Origin: Sclerurus mexicanus
Taxonomy: Eukaryota; Chordata; Aves; Passeriformes; Furnariidae
NCBI GenBank assembly: GCA_013396755.1
Contig: VWZF01003199.1
Span: forward strand, 214,631 to 278,630
Length of the DNA: 64,000 nucleotides
Reading direction: 5' to 3'
In this document: one piece after another, positions 38,501 through 44,989 of the stretch
Position numbering within the stretch: the stretch's first letter is position 1
Layout of the letters: every line of letters starts with the position of its first letter
Translations under genes and position numbers: made by a program
Notes under the pieces: model-generated
Seen by the model: the letters and a program-made list of their open reading frames with translations, nothing else
Told to the model about the DNA's origin: nothing
Databases searched by the model: none

Positions 38501-39129
38501 TCCAATAGCAGCGAGTATGATGAACGATTCTCCCGATCCAGAATGTTGCTGACCACCAGGTCCAAATACAGGACCCCATTGGGTCCTCGACGCGTTTCCA
38601 GGCGGAAGGCCTGCCCCACATTCCCTCCCTTAATCACATAGCCTTGTGTGTTCAGGAGGCCACTGTCAGCATCAAAGGCTGGGTCCAAGGAAAACCTGCT
38701 GCCAATGGGTGTGTGCTCTGGGATCTGGAGGGTGCTATGCTGTTTGGGAAAGGCTGGAGCATGGTCATTGATGTCATTCACTTGGATGTTCACTTCTACC
38801 GTGATGCCCTCTGGGGTGACAGCAATGAAGCTGTAACGGTCCCGAGTCTCATGGTCCAGGACACGAGCTGTTTTGATGATCCCAGTGTTCTCATCTATCC
38901 CCAGGTCAGTGGAGACACCGCTGCCCTCCTGTGCTGAGATGAAATACATGTAGGCACTAGTTCCAGGGGGCAGGCCGGCACTGATGTCCCCAATGATGGT
39001 GCCAGCTGGCTGCTCCTCATCTATTTGTAGATCCAGGGTGCCCAGGACGGCAGAGCCCATCCCTGCTTTCAGGCCCCCAAGAATGAGCAGCTCCAGCAGA
39101 AGCATGGCTGAACCCTTCATCTGCTCCAT
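1..39129 (-). CDS. DCHS1: DCHS1 (Dachsous cadherin-related 1), 20 coding exons, 3' end cut by window
   Basis: Giant single-pass protocadherin; in vertebrates DCHS1 binds FAT4 across cell contacts and acts in planar cell polarity and Hippo signalling. Coding segments on the minus strand, 5' to 3': 39129-37378, 23239-23051, 22951-22720, 21703-21467, 21174-20155, 19780-19593, 15039-14943, 14783-14626, 12978-12144, 11785-11546, 11100-10975, 10724-10515, 10011-9148, 8684-8571, 6162-5951, 5808-5654, 4445-4315, 3851-3565, 2972-2834, 2577 to below 1. They join in phase, giving about 3,254 residues: signal peptide, 27 cadherin repeats (most ending in DxNDN-like motifs), transmembrane helix near residues 2890-2912, and a cytoplasmic tail. 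Similarity to human DCHS1 (about 3,298 residues, from memory) is clear along the whole length, including diagnostic stretches such as [20 protein letters not shown]-like SIVSGNEK and [18 protein letters not shown]. The terminal codons and 3'UTR lie beyond position 1. No frameshift or premature stop was seen. Confidence 0.96.
2834..2972 (-). CDS. DCHS1: DCHS1 exon 20: EC23 segment
   Basis: 139 nt, phase 0 in and phase 1 out. Acceptor CTCTTCAG, donor GTGGGT. It encodes [20 protein letters not shown] then [14 protein letters not shown] and VAIDPSNG, the first half of EC23. Confidence 0.94.
2973..3564 (-). other. DCHS1 intron 19
   Basis: A 592-bp GT-AG intron between exons 19 and 20. GC-rich unique sequence; no repeat, RNA gene or extra exon recognised. 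Confidence 0.8.
3565..3851 (-). CDS. DCHS1: DCHS1 exon 19: EC22 core, start of EC23
   Basis: 287 nt, phase 1 in and phase 0 out. Acceptor CTTCCCACAG; donor GTACTG is weak. It encodes [39 protein letters not shown] and [16 protein letters not shown]. The cysteine after LDYEQ is shared with the mammalian protein. Confidence 0.95.
3852..4314 (-). other. DCHS1 intron 18
   Basis: A 463-bp GT-AG intron, GC-rich. Nothing else recognised. Confidence 0.8.
4315..4445 (-). CDS. DCHS1: DCHS1 exon 18: end of EC21, start of EC22
   Basis: 131 nt, phase 2 in and phase 1 out. Acceptor GCCTGCCTGCAG, donor GTGAGT. It encodes [20 protein letters not shown] and [20 protein letters not shown]. The split arginine codon with exon 17 (CG/A) gives QTRLVV. 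Confidence 0.95.
4446..5653 (-). other. DCHS1 intron 17
   Basis: A 1.2-kb intron containing one CR1 3'-end fragment (about 4655-4790) and a GT/GGGG-rich stretch (about 4800-4950). No extra exon recognised. Confidence 0.8.
4655..4790 (+). mobile_element. CR1 LINE 3'-end fragment
   Basis: Shows the CR1 tail pattern: 'aggaaagactggacatg', 'ggtctagttgacaa', 'ggctggactcagtgatct', then 'ggtcttttccaa' and two 'ttctgtgat' octamer-like units. It is 5'-truncated with no coding capacity, and is antisense to DCHS1 in intron 17. Confidence 0.8.
5654..5808 (-). CDS. DCHS1: DCHS1 exon 17: EC21 core
   Basis: 155 nt, phase 0 in and phase 2 out. Acceptor CTTTGCAG, donor GTGAGT. It encodes [20 protein letters not shown] then [20 protein letters not shown], an orthodox cadherin core with the DDLDQGANG calcium site. 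Confidence 0.95.
5951..6162 (-). CDS. DCHS1: DCHS1 exon 16: end of EC20, start of EC21
   Basis: 212 nt, phase 1 in and phase 0 out. Acceptor TTTTCCTCCTCCCAG, donor GTATGG. It encodes [20 protein letters not shown] and [19 protein letters not shown], ending YDSPVIQ. A TGGA-type tetranucleotide array begins about 80 nt upstream of the acceptor. Confidence 0.94.
6248..6322. repeat. (ATCC)n / (GGAT)n microsatellite
   Basis: About 18 near-perfect copies of a CATC unit on the + strand (TGGA on the transcribed strand). The array lies in intron 15, about 85-160 nt upstream of the exon 16 acceptor in transcript direction. Copy number is likely polymorphic. Confidence 0.97.
8120..8345 (-). mobile_element. 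CR1 LINE 3'-end fragment
   Basis: Reverse-oriented CR1 tail: 'catagaatctcaga', 'ggtttgagttggaaagg', 'ccttccactagaccagg' and 'cttccagggatggggcag'. About 225 bp, 5'-truncated, same orientation as DCHS1, inside intron 15. Confidence 0.92.
8571..8684 (-). CDS. DCHS1: DCHS1 exon 15: EC20 segment
   Basis: 114 nt, phase 1 at both ends. Acceptor TTGCTCTCCCAG, donor GTACAG. It encodes [20 protein letters not shown] then [18 protein letters not shown]. The usual acidic DxD calcium motif is replaced by HIGGSSG, a substitution also present in the mammalian protein (HAGGTNG, from memory). Confidence 0.94.
8685..9147 (-). other. DCHS1 intron 14
   Basis: A 463-bp GT-AG intron. No repeat or exon recognised. 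Confidence 0.8.
9148..10011 (-). CDS. DCHS1: DCHS1 exon 14: rest of EC17, EC18, EC19, start of EC20
   Basis: 864 nt, phase 1 at both ends, residues about 1762-2049. Acceptor CTCTTCCAG; donor GTACCC is weak. It begins [17 protein letters not shown]17 ends in LDLNDNTP and EC18 in [10 protein letters not shown]19 ends without a DxNDN motif ([10 protein letters not shown]). EC20 opens with [12 protein letters not shown]. Confidence 0.95.
10012..10514 (-). other. DCHS1 intron 13
   Basis: A 503-bp GT-AG intron. No repeat or exon recognised. Confidence 0.8.
10515..10724 (-). CDS. DCHS1: DCHS1 exon 13: end of EC16, start of EC17
   Basis: 210 nt, phase 1 at both ends. Acceptor TGTCCTGCAG, donor GTGAGG. 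It encodes [20 protein letters not shown] and GDENDHTP, then EC17 ([35 protein letters not shown]). Confidence 0.94.
10975..11100 (-). CDS. DCHS1: DCHS1 exon 12: EC16 core
   Basis: 126 nt, phase 1 at both ends. Acceptor CTCCCTGCAG, donor GTAGGT. It encodes [20 protein letters not shown] then [21 protein letters not shown], the calcium-binding and LDRE segments of EC16. Confidence 0.94.
11101..11545 (-). other. DCHS1 intron 11
   Basis: A 445-bp intron. Its 5' end carries a second donor-like GTGAGC at 11527-11522, 18 nt inside the intron and in frame. Confidence 0.75.
11546..11785 (-). CDS. DCHS1: DCHS1 exon 11: rest of EC15, start of EC16
   Basis: 240 nt, phase 1 at both ends. Acceptor GTGCCCACAG. 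It encodes [20 protein letters not shown] and LDVNDEAP, then EC16's first strand to ATDRDLG. I chose donor GTGAGG directly after 11546 because joining to exon 12 gives [16 protein letters not shown], matching the family. A second in-frame donor lies 18 nt further on. Confidence 0.92.
11786..12143 (-). other. DCHS1 intron 10
   Basis: A 358-bp GT-AG intron. It contains short imprecise internal repeats (two copies of 'accagtggcactggggc' near 11841-11880 on the + strand). Nothing else recognised. Confidence 0.75.
12144..12978 (-). CDS. DCHS1: DCHS1 exon 10: EC13, EC14, start of EC15
   Basis: 835 nt, phase 0 in and phase 1 out. Acceptor CTCTCCTCACAG, donor GTGAGA. It begins [17 protein letters not shown]13 ends in the variant linker [10 protein letters not shown]14 in TDENDNAP, and EC15 starts with the [20 protein letters not shown] strand and DRDLGENG. 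The frame is continuous throughout. Confidence 0.95.
12979..14625 (-). other. DCHS1 intron 9
   Basis: A 1.65-kb intron of mostly unique sequence. 14.48-14.62 kb is purine-rich with repeated 'aggagctg' words. No exon or clear transposon recognised. Confidence 0.75.
14626..14783 (-). CDS. DCHS1: DCHS1 exon 9: rest of EC12
   Basis: 158 nt, phase 1 in and phase 0 out. Acceptor TCTCTGCAG; donor GTACCC is weak. It encodes [20 protein letters not shown] through [11 protein letters not shown]12 lacks the usual DxNDN end, as in the mammalian protein. Confidence 0.93.
14943..15039 (-). CDS. DCHS1: DCHS1 exon 8: start of EC12
   Basis: 97 nt, phase 0 in and phase 1 out. Acceptor GTGCTGCAG, donor GTATGA. 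It encodes [20 protein letters not shown] followed by [13 protein letters not shown], the first strands of EC12 with the DPDEGENG calcium motif. Confidence 0.94.
15040..19592 (-). other. DCHS1 intron 7
   Basis: A 4.55-kb intron, the second largest within the coding region. It contains an old CR1-like element (about 16970-17560). The rest has no recognised exon. Its ORFs are short and lack family motifs. Confidence 0.8.
16970..17560 (-). mobile_element. Ancient CR1-type LINE fragment
   Basis: Diverged reverse-oriented sequence resembling the widespread amniote CR1 3' region. Recognisable pieces are 'atttcacaatttaattatg', 'catgaaaaagtgctgcctg', 'gtttattttaaacctgctgc', 'ctcctttcctaattaa'-like text and 'agcatctaatttgcctc'. 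Much older than the other CR1 copies here. The family is assigned from memory, so confidence is moderate. Confidence 0.65.
19593..19780 (-). CDS. DCHS1: DCHS1 exon 7: rest of EC11
   Basis: 188 nt, phase 1 in and phase 0 out. It encodes [37 protein letters not shown] and LDENDNAP, then runs to ELPVQ. Donor GTAGAG. The acceptor (TTCTCCCTCACAG) lies about 10 nt from the 3' tail of a CR1 element that supplies the upstream polypyrimidine region. The exon continues in frame from exon 6 (HTQTG-GEV) and into exon 8. Confidence 0.94.
19781..20154 (-). other. DCHS1 intron 6
   Basis: A 374-bp intron. Its last ~155 nt before exon 7 are a CR1 tail; the rest is unique. Confidence 0.8.
19788..19935 (-). 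mobile_element. CR1 LINE 3' end abutting the exon 7 acceptor
   Basis: Same orientation as DCHS1. In transcript direction it runs from 'cccatccctggaagtgtcc' through 'ctagtggaaggtgttcctg', 'ggttggaatgagatgggct' and 'cttccaacccaaaccc' to 'ttctgggattctc', where CR1 consensus would have its terminal octamers. The AG of the exon 7 splice site follows within about 10 nt. Confidence 0.9.
20155..21174 (-). CDS. DCHS1: DCHS1 exon 6: EC8-EC10, start of EC11
   Basis: 1020 nt, phase 1 at both ends, one uninterrupted frame (residues about 804-1143). Acceptor TTGTCCACAG, donor GTGAGA. EC8 ends in [10 protein letters not shown]9 has the reduced linker [12 protein letters not shown]10 ends in TDENDNSP, and EC11 opens with [19 protein letters not shown] and DRDAGQN. 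Confidence 0.95.
21467..21703 (-). CDS. DCHS1: DCHS1 exon 5: rest of EC7, start of EC8
   Basis: 237 nt, phase 1 at both ends. Acceptor CTTCCCCAG, donor GTATGG. It encodes [19 protein letters not shown] and [15 protein letters not shown], then EC8's first strand ([20 protein letters not shown]). EC7 ends in [12 protein letters not shown] rather than a DxNDN motif, a known non-canonical linker of this protein. Confidence 0.94.
21704..22719 (-). other. DCHS1 intron 4
   Basis: A 1.0-kb GT-AG intron. Purine-rich on the + strand at 22.3-22.6 kb (pyrimidine-rich on the transcribed strand). No transposon or exon recognised. Confidence 0.8.
22720..22951 (-). CDS. DCHS1: DCHS1 exon 4: end of EC6, start of EC7
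   Basis: 232 nt, phase 0 in and phase 1 out. Acceptor CCTCCACAG, donor GTGAGA. It begins [21 protein letters not shown], closing EC6 with an EDTNDNRP calcium motif, then starts EC7 ([38 protein letters not shown]). The VDG-GGL junction with exon 3 matches the vertebrate protein exactly. Confidence 0.95.
23051..23239 (-). CDS. DCHS1: DCHS1 exon 3: EC6 core
   Basis: 189 nt, residues 585-647, phase 0 at both ends. Acceptor CCTCACCCAG, donor GTGAGT. It encodes [19 protein letters not shown] through FTITAVDG, the calcium-binding DADSG motif and central strands of the sixth cadherin repeat. It sits between the large intron 2 and the 99-bp intron 3. Confidence 0.95.
26960..27367 (+). mobile_element. 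CR1 LINE 3'-end fragment
   Basis: Contains 'gggattgttcagactggag', 'gaggtgacctcattgaggcc', 'cttccagtacctgaaggg', 'ggcacaggttgcccagaga', 'agcaacctggtctagtgga' and 'ggtcccttccaactcca', and ends in 'attccatgattctatga'. A classic CR1 3' region of about 400 bp, non-coding. Confidence 0.95.
27460..28260 (+). mobile_element. CR1 LINE ORF2 remnant
   Basis: Degraded reverse-transcriptase region. Short frames read [19 protein letters not shown] followed by LIPGRIME, and [17 protein letters not shown] (compare the CR1 motif DFSKAFDTV). Interrupted by stops and frame changes. Confidence 0.75.
28490..30235 (+). mobile_element. CR1 LINE, ORF2 remnant plus 3' end
   Basis: The longest CR1 copy in the window (about 1.7 kb). 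Broken frames carry [51 protein letters not shown] and [20 protein letters not shown], in the order expected of CR1 ORF2. The 3' end reads 'ggtcccttctgagctcaacc' then 'attctatga'. Not coding-competent. Confidence 0.9.
30840..31455. promoter_or_regulatory. CpG-rich block inside intron 2
   Basis: About 600 bp noticeably richer in CpG and GC than its surroundings, with GC-box-like 'ccccgggcg' and 'gagcggccacgcggc' words. It ends where a CR1 tail begins (about 31470). Could be an intragenic CpG island (alternative promoter or enhancer). No transcript evidence is available from sequence alone. Confidence 0.4.
31470..31620 (+). mobile_element. CR1 LINE 3'-end fragment
   Basis: 'ctggaagtgtgcaaggctg', 'gttggatggggcttggaac', 'aacctggtttagtggaacg' and 'aggctttaaggtccctgc', ending 'gtgattctatgaga'. 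About 150 bp. Confidence 0.93.
32370..32800 (+). mobile_element. CR1 LINE 3'-end fragment
   Basis: 'gagttcagggtgctcagcg', 'ggcacaggttccccagaga', 'gcaacctggttcagtggaa' and 'atgaactttaaggttcctc', ending 'gtctgtgattcca'. About 430 bp, moderately diverged. Confidence 0.9.
35930..36500. repeat. G-poor, C/T/A-rich tract (G-rich on transcribed strand)
   Basis: Strong strand asymmetry: the + strand is dominated by C, T and A with few G. The DCHS1-sense strand is correspondingly G-rich, with runs of four or more G tracts near 35945-35980. Lies in intron 2. No coding content recognised. Confidence 0.6.
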
Positions 39130-39188
39130 GGCTGGCAACCGGCAGAGCACAGGGTGGCTCTCTCTCCTTTGCACTGTTCGCTTTAATC
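37378..39188 (-). CDS. DCHS1: DCHS1 exon 2: 5'UTR, start codon, signal peptide, EC1-EC5
   Basis: The exon begins after a CATGCAG acceptor (AG at 39190-39189) with about 59 nt of 5'UTR. I choose the ATG at 39129-39127: it has G at -3 and G at +4, and gives [19 protein letters not shown], a short polar start followed by a hydrophobic signal-peptide core (about residues 8-24). A second in-frame ATG at 39120 would give MKGSAM. The frame is open upstream to the acceptor, so the start is not fixed by a stop. It encodes residues 1-584. Cadherin repeats EC1-EC5 end in NDINDHAP (about residue 118-125), [24 protein letters not shown] and QDVNDNEP; the first strand of EC6 follows. The exon ends in CTTACAG before donor GTAGGT at phase 0, splicing across the 14.1-kb intron 2. 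Confidence 0.96.
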
Positions 39189-42100
39189 CTGCATGGAATG
39201 CAGACCAGAGGATGCTGGTTAAGAGGGAGCAAAGGAAGGACAGAGAAAAAAGCCTCAAGAGGGAAGGCCTGCCAGGTACCTGCTGCTCAATTGCGGTATA
39301 TCACCTTCCCCTCACATGGAGCAAACCTGGCAACATGTCAGAAGGTGCCCAGAATGAAGGCCAGGAACAGGACCTGGAGTCAGCCCAGCAGGTCACAGCT
39401 GACAGCTCACCAAGGTGAGCAGCTAGTACCCTGTCACACAGATACTTCCTACAGCATAAAGCGCCCCTCCCAACCACCACCCACCTGGCAACACTGGCAC
39501 TAGCTGACCTAGAGCAGTGTGCTCCTGTGCCTTTAACAGCTGGATGCTTCCTGTGAGGCTCAGAACCTGTTTGAAAGGGGACAGAGTTTTTTGGACAAAC
39601 AGCAGCCTTGCACCTCTCCACCCTGAGAAAAGCTGGTCTCAAATTGTGAAAGAGCTCAGTAAGTGACTCGTTGAGACCTTAGCCCTCCCCACTCCCCACT
39701 CCCTCCCTCTTCCCCAGCAGCATGCCTTTCAGGACCACAGGGATATAGGTGCCAAAAACCCATGAAGTGCAAATCTGGTGTCTCTGGGAGGGACCACAGA
39801 GCTGAGTGGGCTTCCATCCAGTGAACAATAAATCAAAACGGCTGTATTGCAAAGGATGTGCCCACAGCTGGGAATGCCCGGTATAAAATCAGATCATGCC
39901 CATTGTTTGGGCTGGCACCGAGATCTGTGGGTGCCCCAAGCTGGTACCATGGAGGGTGGTGGCAGTGCAGTAAGAACGCAGCGACTGCCTCAAAGCTGCC
40001 AGCTGCTCCGGTTCCTTCCCGTCCCACACCCTCCGCTGCTCACTCCCCTCCTTTGTCTCCTTCTCGCTGCTCCTTGCTGGCTCCGGCTCCTTCCCTCCCT
40101 TTCCCCCGTAGCTGCATTTCGCTGCAGCAGTGGGGGAGGGACGCGCAGTCAGCCACAGCTCCTGCAGCACCGTAGCCGGACACGGCAGACACGCTCCCCG
40201 TGCCCGCGGACTGTCAGCCCCCCGCCCTGGCCACTCCACTGAGAACAGCCAGGGGAACCCAGTGGCCAAGGAGCTGGTGAAGAACACCAGCCCCAGCACT
40301 CGCTCTGCCCCGGTGAACGAGGCTCCGTGGTCTGTGGGGATGGCGGCAGCATGAGCTCACACTTGGACTCTCTTGAAAGCGCTTGCTGCTGGTCCCATAA
40401 CCGCACTCAGGAGCCGCTCATGTCAGATTCAGGAGCAGGAACCTCCCTGTCTTGGGGGGATGAAGGTTACTGACACTGTCTAGTTTGGGAACTAAGAATG
40501 TCAGCCCTTGACCAAAGAACCCAAGGGCAGTGTTAACCCTTTCTGGGGGACATAGGATGATTATTCGTGGGTCCCCATGCACACCTTGGGTCAGCTGTTT
40601 AGATTGGTTTTCCCTGTGGAAATCCTTGGGTTAGTGACAGAAACAGAAGCATTAAAAAGTACTTCTTATGCATAAAGAAGTGTTTACTTCGGTGAGCATC
40701 CAGTGTATGAGGTCTATCCACACATTCTGAGGTAAATCCACATGCTCCTTTTGCACCCAGCAAGTGAGAACCCTTGCAATGTCCCAGCAGCAGGTCAAAA
40801 GAAGATAACTTTTGTCCCTGTGAGCTCCAAGTTGGGAACCTGCACTAATTCGGTGGTCCTAGACAGGTCTGTCTCTCTTCCTCTGTTAGATCCAGTTCTA
40901 ATTCCCCTGCTGAAGGAGTAAGTGCCCACCCCTAGAACATGTAGTGCTGGGGTATGGGGTCCAAGGTAGCTTCTATGATGAAACTGCACCATCACAATGG
41001 TGCCCAGCTGCTCAGGTCACGGGAAGGGACAGGGCAGAGGATTTAAAGCCTTGGCAGAAGGTTAGACAGGAAGAAAAAAAAGAAAGTGGAAAAGCAGGTA
41101 GAGGGCCAAGGTTCCCTGGAGCAACCTCAGTGGCTGAGGACAGAATGGAGCTGAAAGATCTTGGGTAGTGCCTGGAACAGTATTAGTAATGTGGCTCTTG
41201 AGAAGCCAGTGAGGCTTTGTGAGCTGCTGGCAGGGAGGAGAGAAACTCGAAAAGAAATCTGGGGAGAGTGAAGAGCAGCTGAGACCACTGGGACAACCAG
41301 GTGAAAAAAATTAGGATACCTGGGTTAGGGAACTGGTGATGAAAGCCTGTGTAAACTTCTTCATTTCCATCCTCCTTGGATTGAGGAGTTTCAGAGCCTC
41401 TCTTTTAGTAAGAAGTACAACTGCCCAGCTGCCAGACTGCATTAGTCCAGGGTAGGTAGAAACCATCCTTGTTATCAGCAGCGCCCTGTTCTCATGAGGT
41501 CTGCAGGCTTGGGTCATAGGGAGACAGCAGTGACCTCAGTGGATGCAGAGTCACCAAATCTGAACAGCTGCTTTCAGTTAGCAGAGCTCAGTGCAGGGGC
41601 TGGTTTGGCCAGTCCCTGTAACATGAGCCAGACTGCCCCACTCCCCCTCTGTCCCTCCCACTGCTGGGCACCAAGATCTCTTGTGAAAAACGGCAGCAGG
41701 AGCCCCTGAAGAAAACTGCCAGGATGAGAATCCCTCCACACAGACGTTTTGGGTCCAGAGCCCACCGTTTTGGTGAGGAGGCTGACAGGAAGGGCAGCTA
41801 AAATGGAGCAAGCTGCAACATCCATAAGCACAGCCAAGCCTACAGCTGACAGGCTAGGGCACCAAGAGAGCCCAGTCTACACTTAACAGATACATTACAT
41901 CTAGGAAGATAAAAGATACGGAATTGCATAGGCACCACTGTGTCCACCGCTGCTTGCCTGCCAGTGGCACCTCATGCCTTGGGTCAGCCATGAGGAAAGG
42001 AAAGCAGGCCCACAGCAGCCCTAAGCAGAGGAGTTGGAAAGACGGCACCCACTGTGCATGCCACAAACAGATGTCAGAGTGCTTGCTGTGCAAAGGCTCC

Positions 42101-42659
42101 ATCAAAGCTGCAGATGCTGCTGATGCCATATCCTAAGTCTCACATGAGAGGCCATGACTCATGTAATGATGTTTTTGAGACTCCAGTCCAGATGAGAAAG
42201 GATTCAGAAGCCCATTTAATCTTTGCTAAGCACGAGTTATGGACCTGGAATATGCTTTCCTCCTCTACGTTCACACAGATTCTCTCTCTAGTTTCAGTTG
42301 ATCTGCCCTCAGGACCACGCACAGTTCAGACCTGCCTGCAGTCCAGCCTTCGTCTATCAATTCTCTTCCAGCCTCTACTTAACCTGCTGTTACAGTCCCT
42401 TCTGTGACTCTTGGCTCTCCTACCATTTCTCACCTGGGCCTTCAGGACTGGCACCCTTCTGCTTGCTCCTATCCTGACCACACAGCCTCATGTCCCTCTG
42501 ACGTGGGCTCCAAGCAGTCACAGTGGCGGTGGCCATTCTCTCCTGAGGATGCATTCAAGACCCACTGCATCCCTGTGGATCCCATTTTTGTGCCACACTG
42601 GATCTCCCCACGGGCTCTCCTGTCTCTGAGAACACTTTCCGCACAAAGGAAGCTCTAAC
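39189..42659. other. DCHS1 intron 1 (probable), 5' proximal part
   Basis: Sequence upstream of the exon 2 acceptor. 40.00-40.35 kb is moderately GC/CpG-rich ('acacggcagacacgctcccc', 'cgtgcccgcggactgtcagc') and could hold an alternative first exon. The rest (40.4-42.65 kb) is unique-looking, without recognised exons or transposons. Confidence 0.5.
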
Positions 42660-43310
42660 GAAATTTCCTCACGCCGGTGCCAGTTCCCACAGTCCCAGAC
42701 GCGGGATACCCCCGCACTGCACCGACTCCTGCCAGGCTGTGCCCATCGCCGAGAGGGGCTGCGGGGCCTCGCCTGCTTCCTGCACACCGGTGCCCCCGGC
42801 TGTCGGGGCTCCCGCTCCCCCGGAGCTCCGGACTCCCGCGGCTGCCCGGCCACCGGGCCCACAGCCCGCTGCCGCTCCCTATCCCCGTCCCTGGCGCTCC
42901 CGGGCGTCCCGCACCGGGCGGTCCCGGTGCCGGCGTTCTGCCAGCCCCGCTCCCCGCTCNNNNNNNNNNNNNNNNNNNNNNNNNNNNNNNNNNNNNNNNN
43001 NNNNNNNNNNNNNNNNNNNNNNNNNNNNNNNNNNNNNNNNNNNNNNNNNNNNNNNNNNNNNNNNNNNNNNNNNNNNNNNNNNNNNNNNNNNNNNNNNNNN
43101 NNNNNNNNNNNNNNNNTCGGTGGGGCGGGACGGTCTGGCGGGGCACCAAGGGGCCGGGGAGCTGGGCTGGCACGGAAAGCGGGGAAGGGCTGTAACCGGG
43201 GTTCAGAGGGATGGAAGGCAGCGGTGGGCGCCGGGAGCCCGGGGAAATGGGAAGGTGCTGGCAGGAGCAGGAGGCATGAGTGGGACGGGACTGGGCAGAG
43301 AGAGGGCTGG
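42660..43310. promoter_or_regulatory. CpG island interrupted by gap; candidate DCHS1 promoter/exon 1
   Basis: GC- and CpG-dense on both sides of the N run ('gcgttctgccagccccgctc', 'cggtggggcgggacggtctg'). It is the strongest CpG island between exon 2 and the right edge. On the minus strand a donor-like CCGGC|GTGAGG occurs with GT at 42672-42671, so a non-coding exon 1 could end near 42673 and splice to 39188. This is inference: no TATA box or transcript evidence, and part of the island is missing. Confidence 0.45.
42960..43116. other. Assembly gap (157 N)
   Basis: A run of N in the middle of a CpG island. GC-extreme sequence commonly drops out of assemblies, so the real length may differ from 157. 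Confidence 0.99.
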
Positions 43311-44465
43311 GTAGGAGGTGGATAGAGGCTGTAGATGACACTGCGGGCATATGGGGACATGATCATGGAGGCACGGGCCATTCTCTCCTCTCTGCTGCAG
43401 TTCCTTCTTCAGCACAGAACCTGGAGCCCAAGTACCTGTGACCTGCCAACACCTTGACTCTCATCAGGGCTCCTAAGGTCCAGGCTAGAAGGTGCTCACC
43501 ATGTGTCTGTGCTACAGGGAACTGGGGCCCTGCCAGTCTATGCCATGGGACAATCCAAGACTGGTGAGTGACTGTCCATGTGTCTCCACCAGTAACTCTC
43601 TCCTCAGCTTGGCTTGGCCACTCAGGCAGCTTTGCCCTATTCCAGACAGGCCAGGTCTCAGCAGTGTCCATGTGCCTATTGGAGCCTCTCAGCGCCCAGG
43701 CCAATAACCATTGTTGGTTTTGATTTGATTTCTTAGTGAAGAAACTGTCATTGACTACAGTCCATAGCTAAGATCATCTGCTATAAAGGCCATGGCTCAG
43801 TCTGCTCCATTAGGAAAAGTCTCTTCAATCAGTGACAATTAATTCAAAGAAAGAATAGGGACCACCAGACAAATTTCACAGAGAAGGAACGAACTCTTCA
43901 GGATTTGCGTGTCTGCATCTCTTCCTGAATACCACTTAGGCAGAGCTGGATTTAGAAATAAAAAATAACTCTGGATTATTGCTACTGATATAAAGGCACC
44001 CTAAAGAAGCCAAATCCATTTGACCCTGAACAGCCCATCTTAAAATTCTTATCATAAAGTCACTAAGCTATAGTATATTCAGTTTATTTCTTCCTACATC
44101 TATCTTAAGAAGGTCACGGGAAGGAAGAAAAAAGTTCAGAAGAAGGGAACAAGGACGATCAAGGTCCAGACTAGTTCAGTGCATGGAACAATTTAATTTC
44201 CATTCTGGAATGGAGAGAAATGAGGGAAATAGGGAAAAGAACAATGCAATCTGTGGAGGGTCTTTTTGTACAGTTCTGTGGAGATGATTTTGTTCACTGT
44301 GTCTTTCAGTATAAATGACGCATGACATGAGGCTAACAGAAGCCAAGATCAAACCAAAGAAGGTGGTACTTCATGTGAGGGGCTGTGGGCCATGGGAACT
44401 TCTTGCCATAAAATGCTCAACACTTACATTGGCCCAAGAGGTGCTTGAATTAGCTTGCAGAAGAG
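43311..44465. other. Non-coding stretch upstream of the CpG island
   Basis: Becomes AT-richer after 43.7 kb. No recognised exon, transposon or RNA gene. Confidence 0.6.
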
Positions 44466-44700
44466 GAATCATAGAACCATAGAATCACAGAATCACAGAA
44501 TGGTTTGAGTTGGGAGGGACTTCAAAGATCATCTCATTCCCACACCCCTGCCATGGGCAGGGACACCTTCCACTAGACCAGGTTGCTTCAGGCCCCATTC
44601 AACCTGGCCTTGAACACTTCCAGGGATGGGGCAGCCACAGCTTCTCTGGGCTGGGCAGCCTGTGCTGGGACCTCACCATCCTCACAAATCCTTTGAGGGT
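44466..44700 (-). mobile_element. CR1 LINE 3'-end fragment
   Basis: Reverse-oriented: several 'atagaatcacagaatcaca' octamer units at the left, then 'ggtttgagttgggagggac', 'ccttccactagaccaggtt', 'cttccagggatggggcagc' and 'gggacctcaccatcctcac'. Well preserved, so a relatively young copy. Confidence 0.95.
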
Positions 44701-44989
44701 TCCTGAACAGAGGAAACCAACTCCAGTTCATAAGTCATGTGAGTCACAAAGACATGGGTCTGGAAGTGTACTTGGGTGAAATTCTGCATATGCTTCTCCT
44801 GTTCTTCCACATGTTCCTATGTAGCCACTTGTAGCCACTGTTGGATACTGGCACAGAGGGGGTCTTGAGCTGACTCCCAATGAGATGGTCCTTATACTCT
44901 TGTGTCTGTTCCAGTTTTAACAACTTCAACCTTGACTTAGCTATGGTGTCTCTCGTTCTCTGGCAGACCTTTCATAACACTTCATGTAG

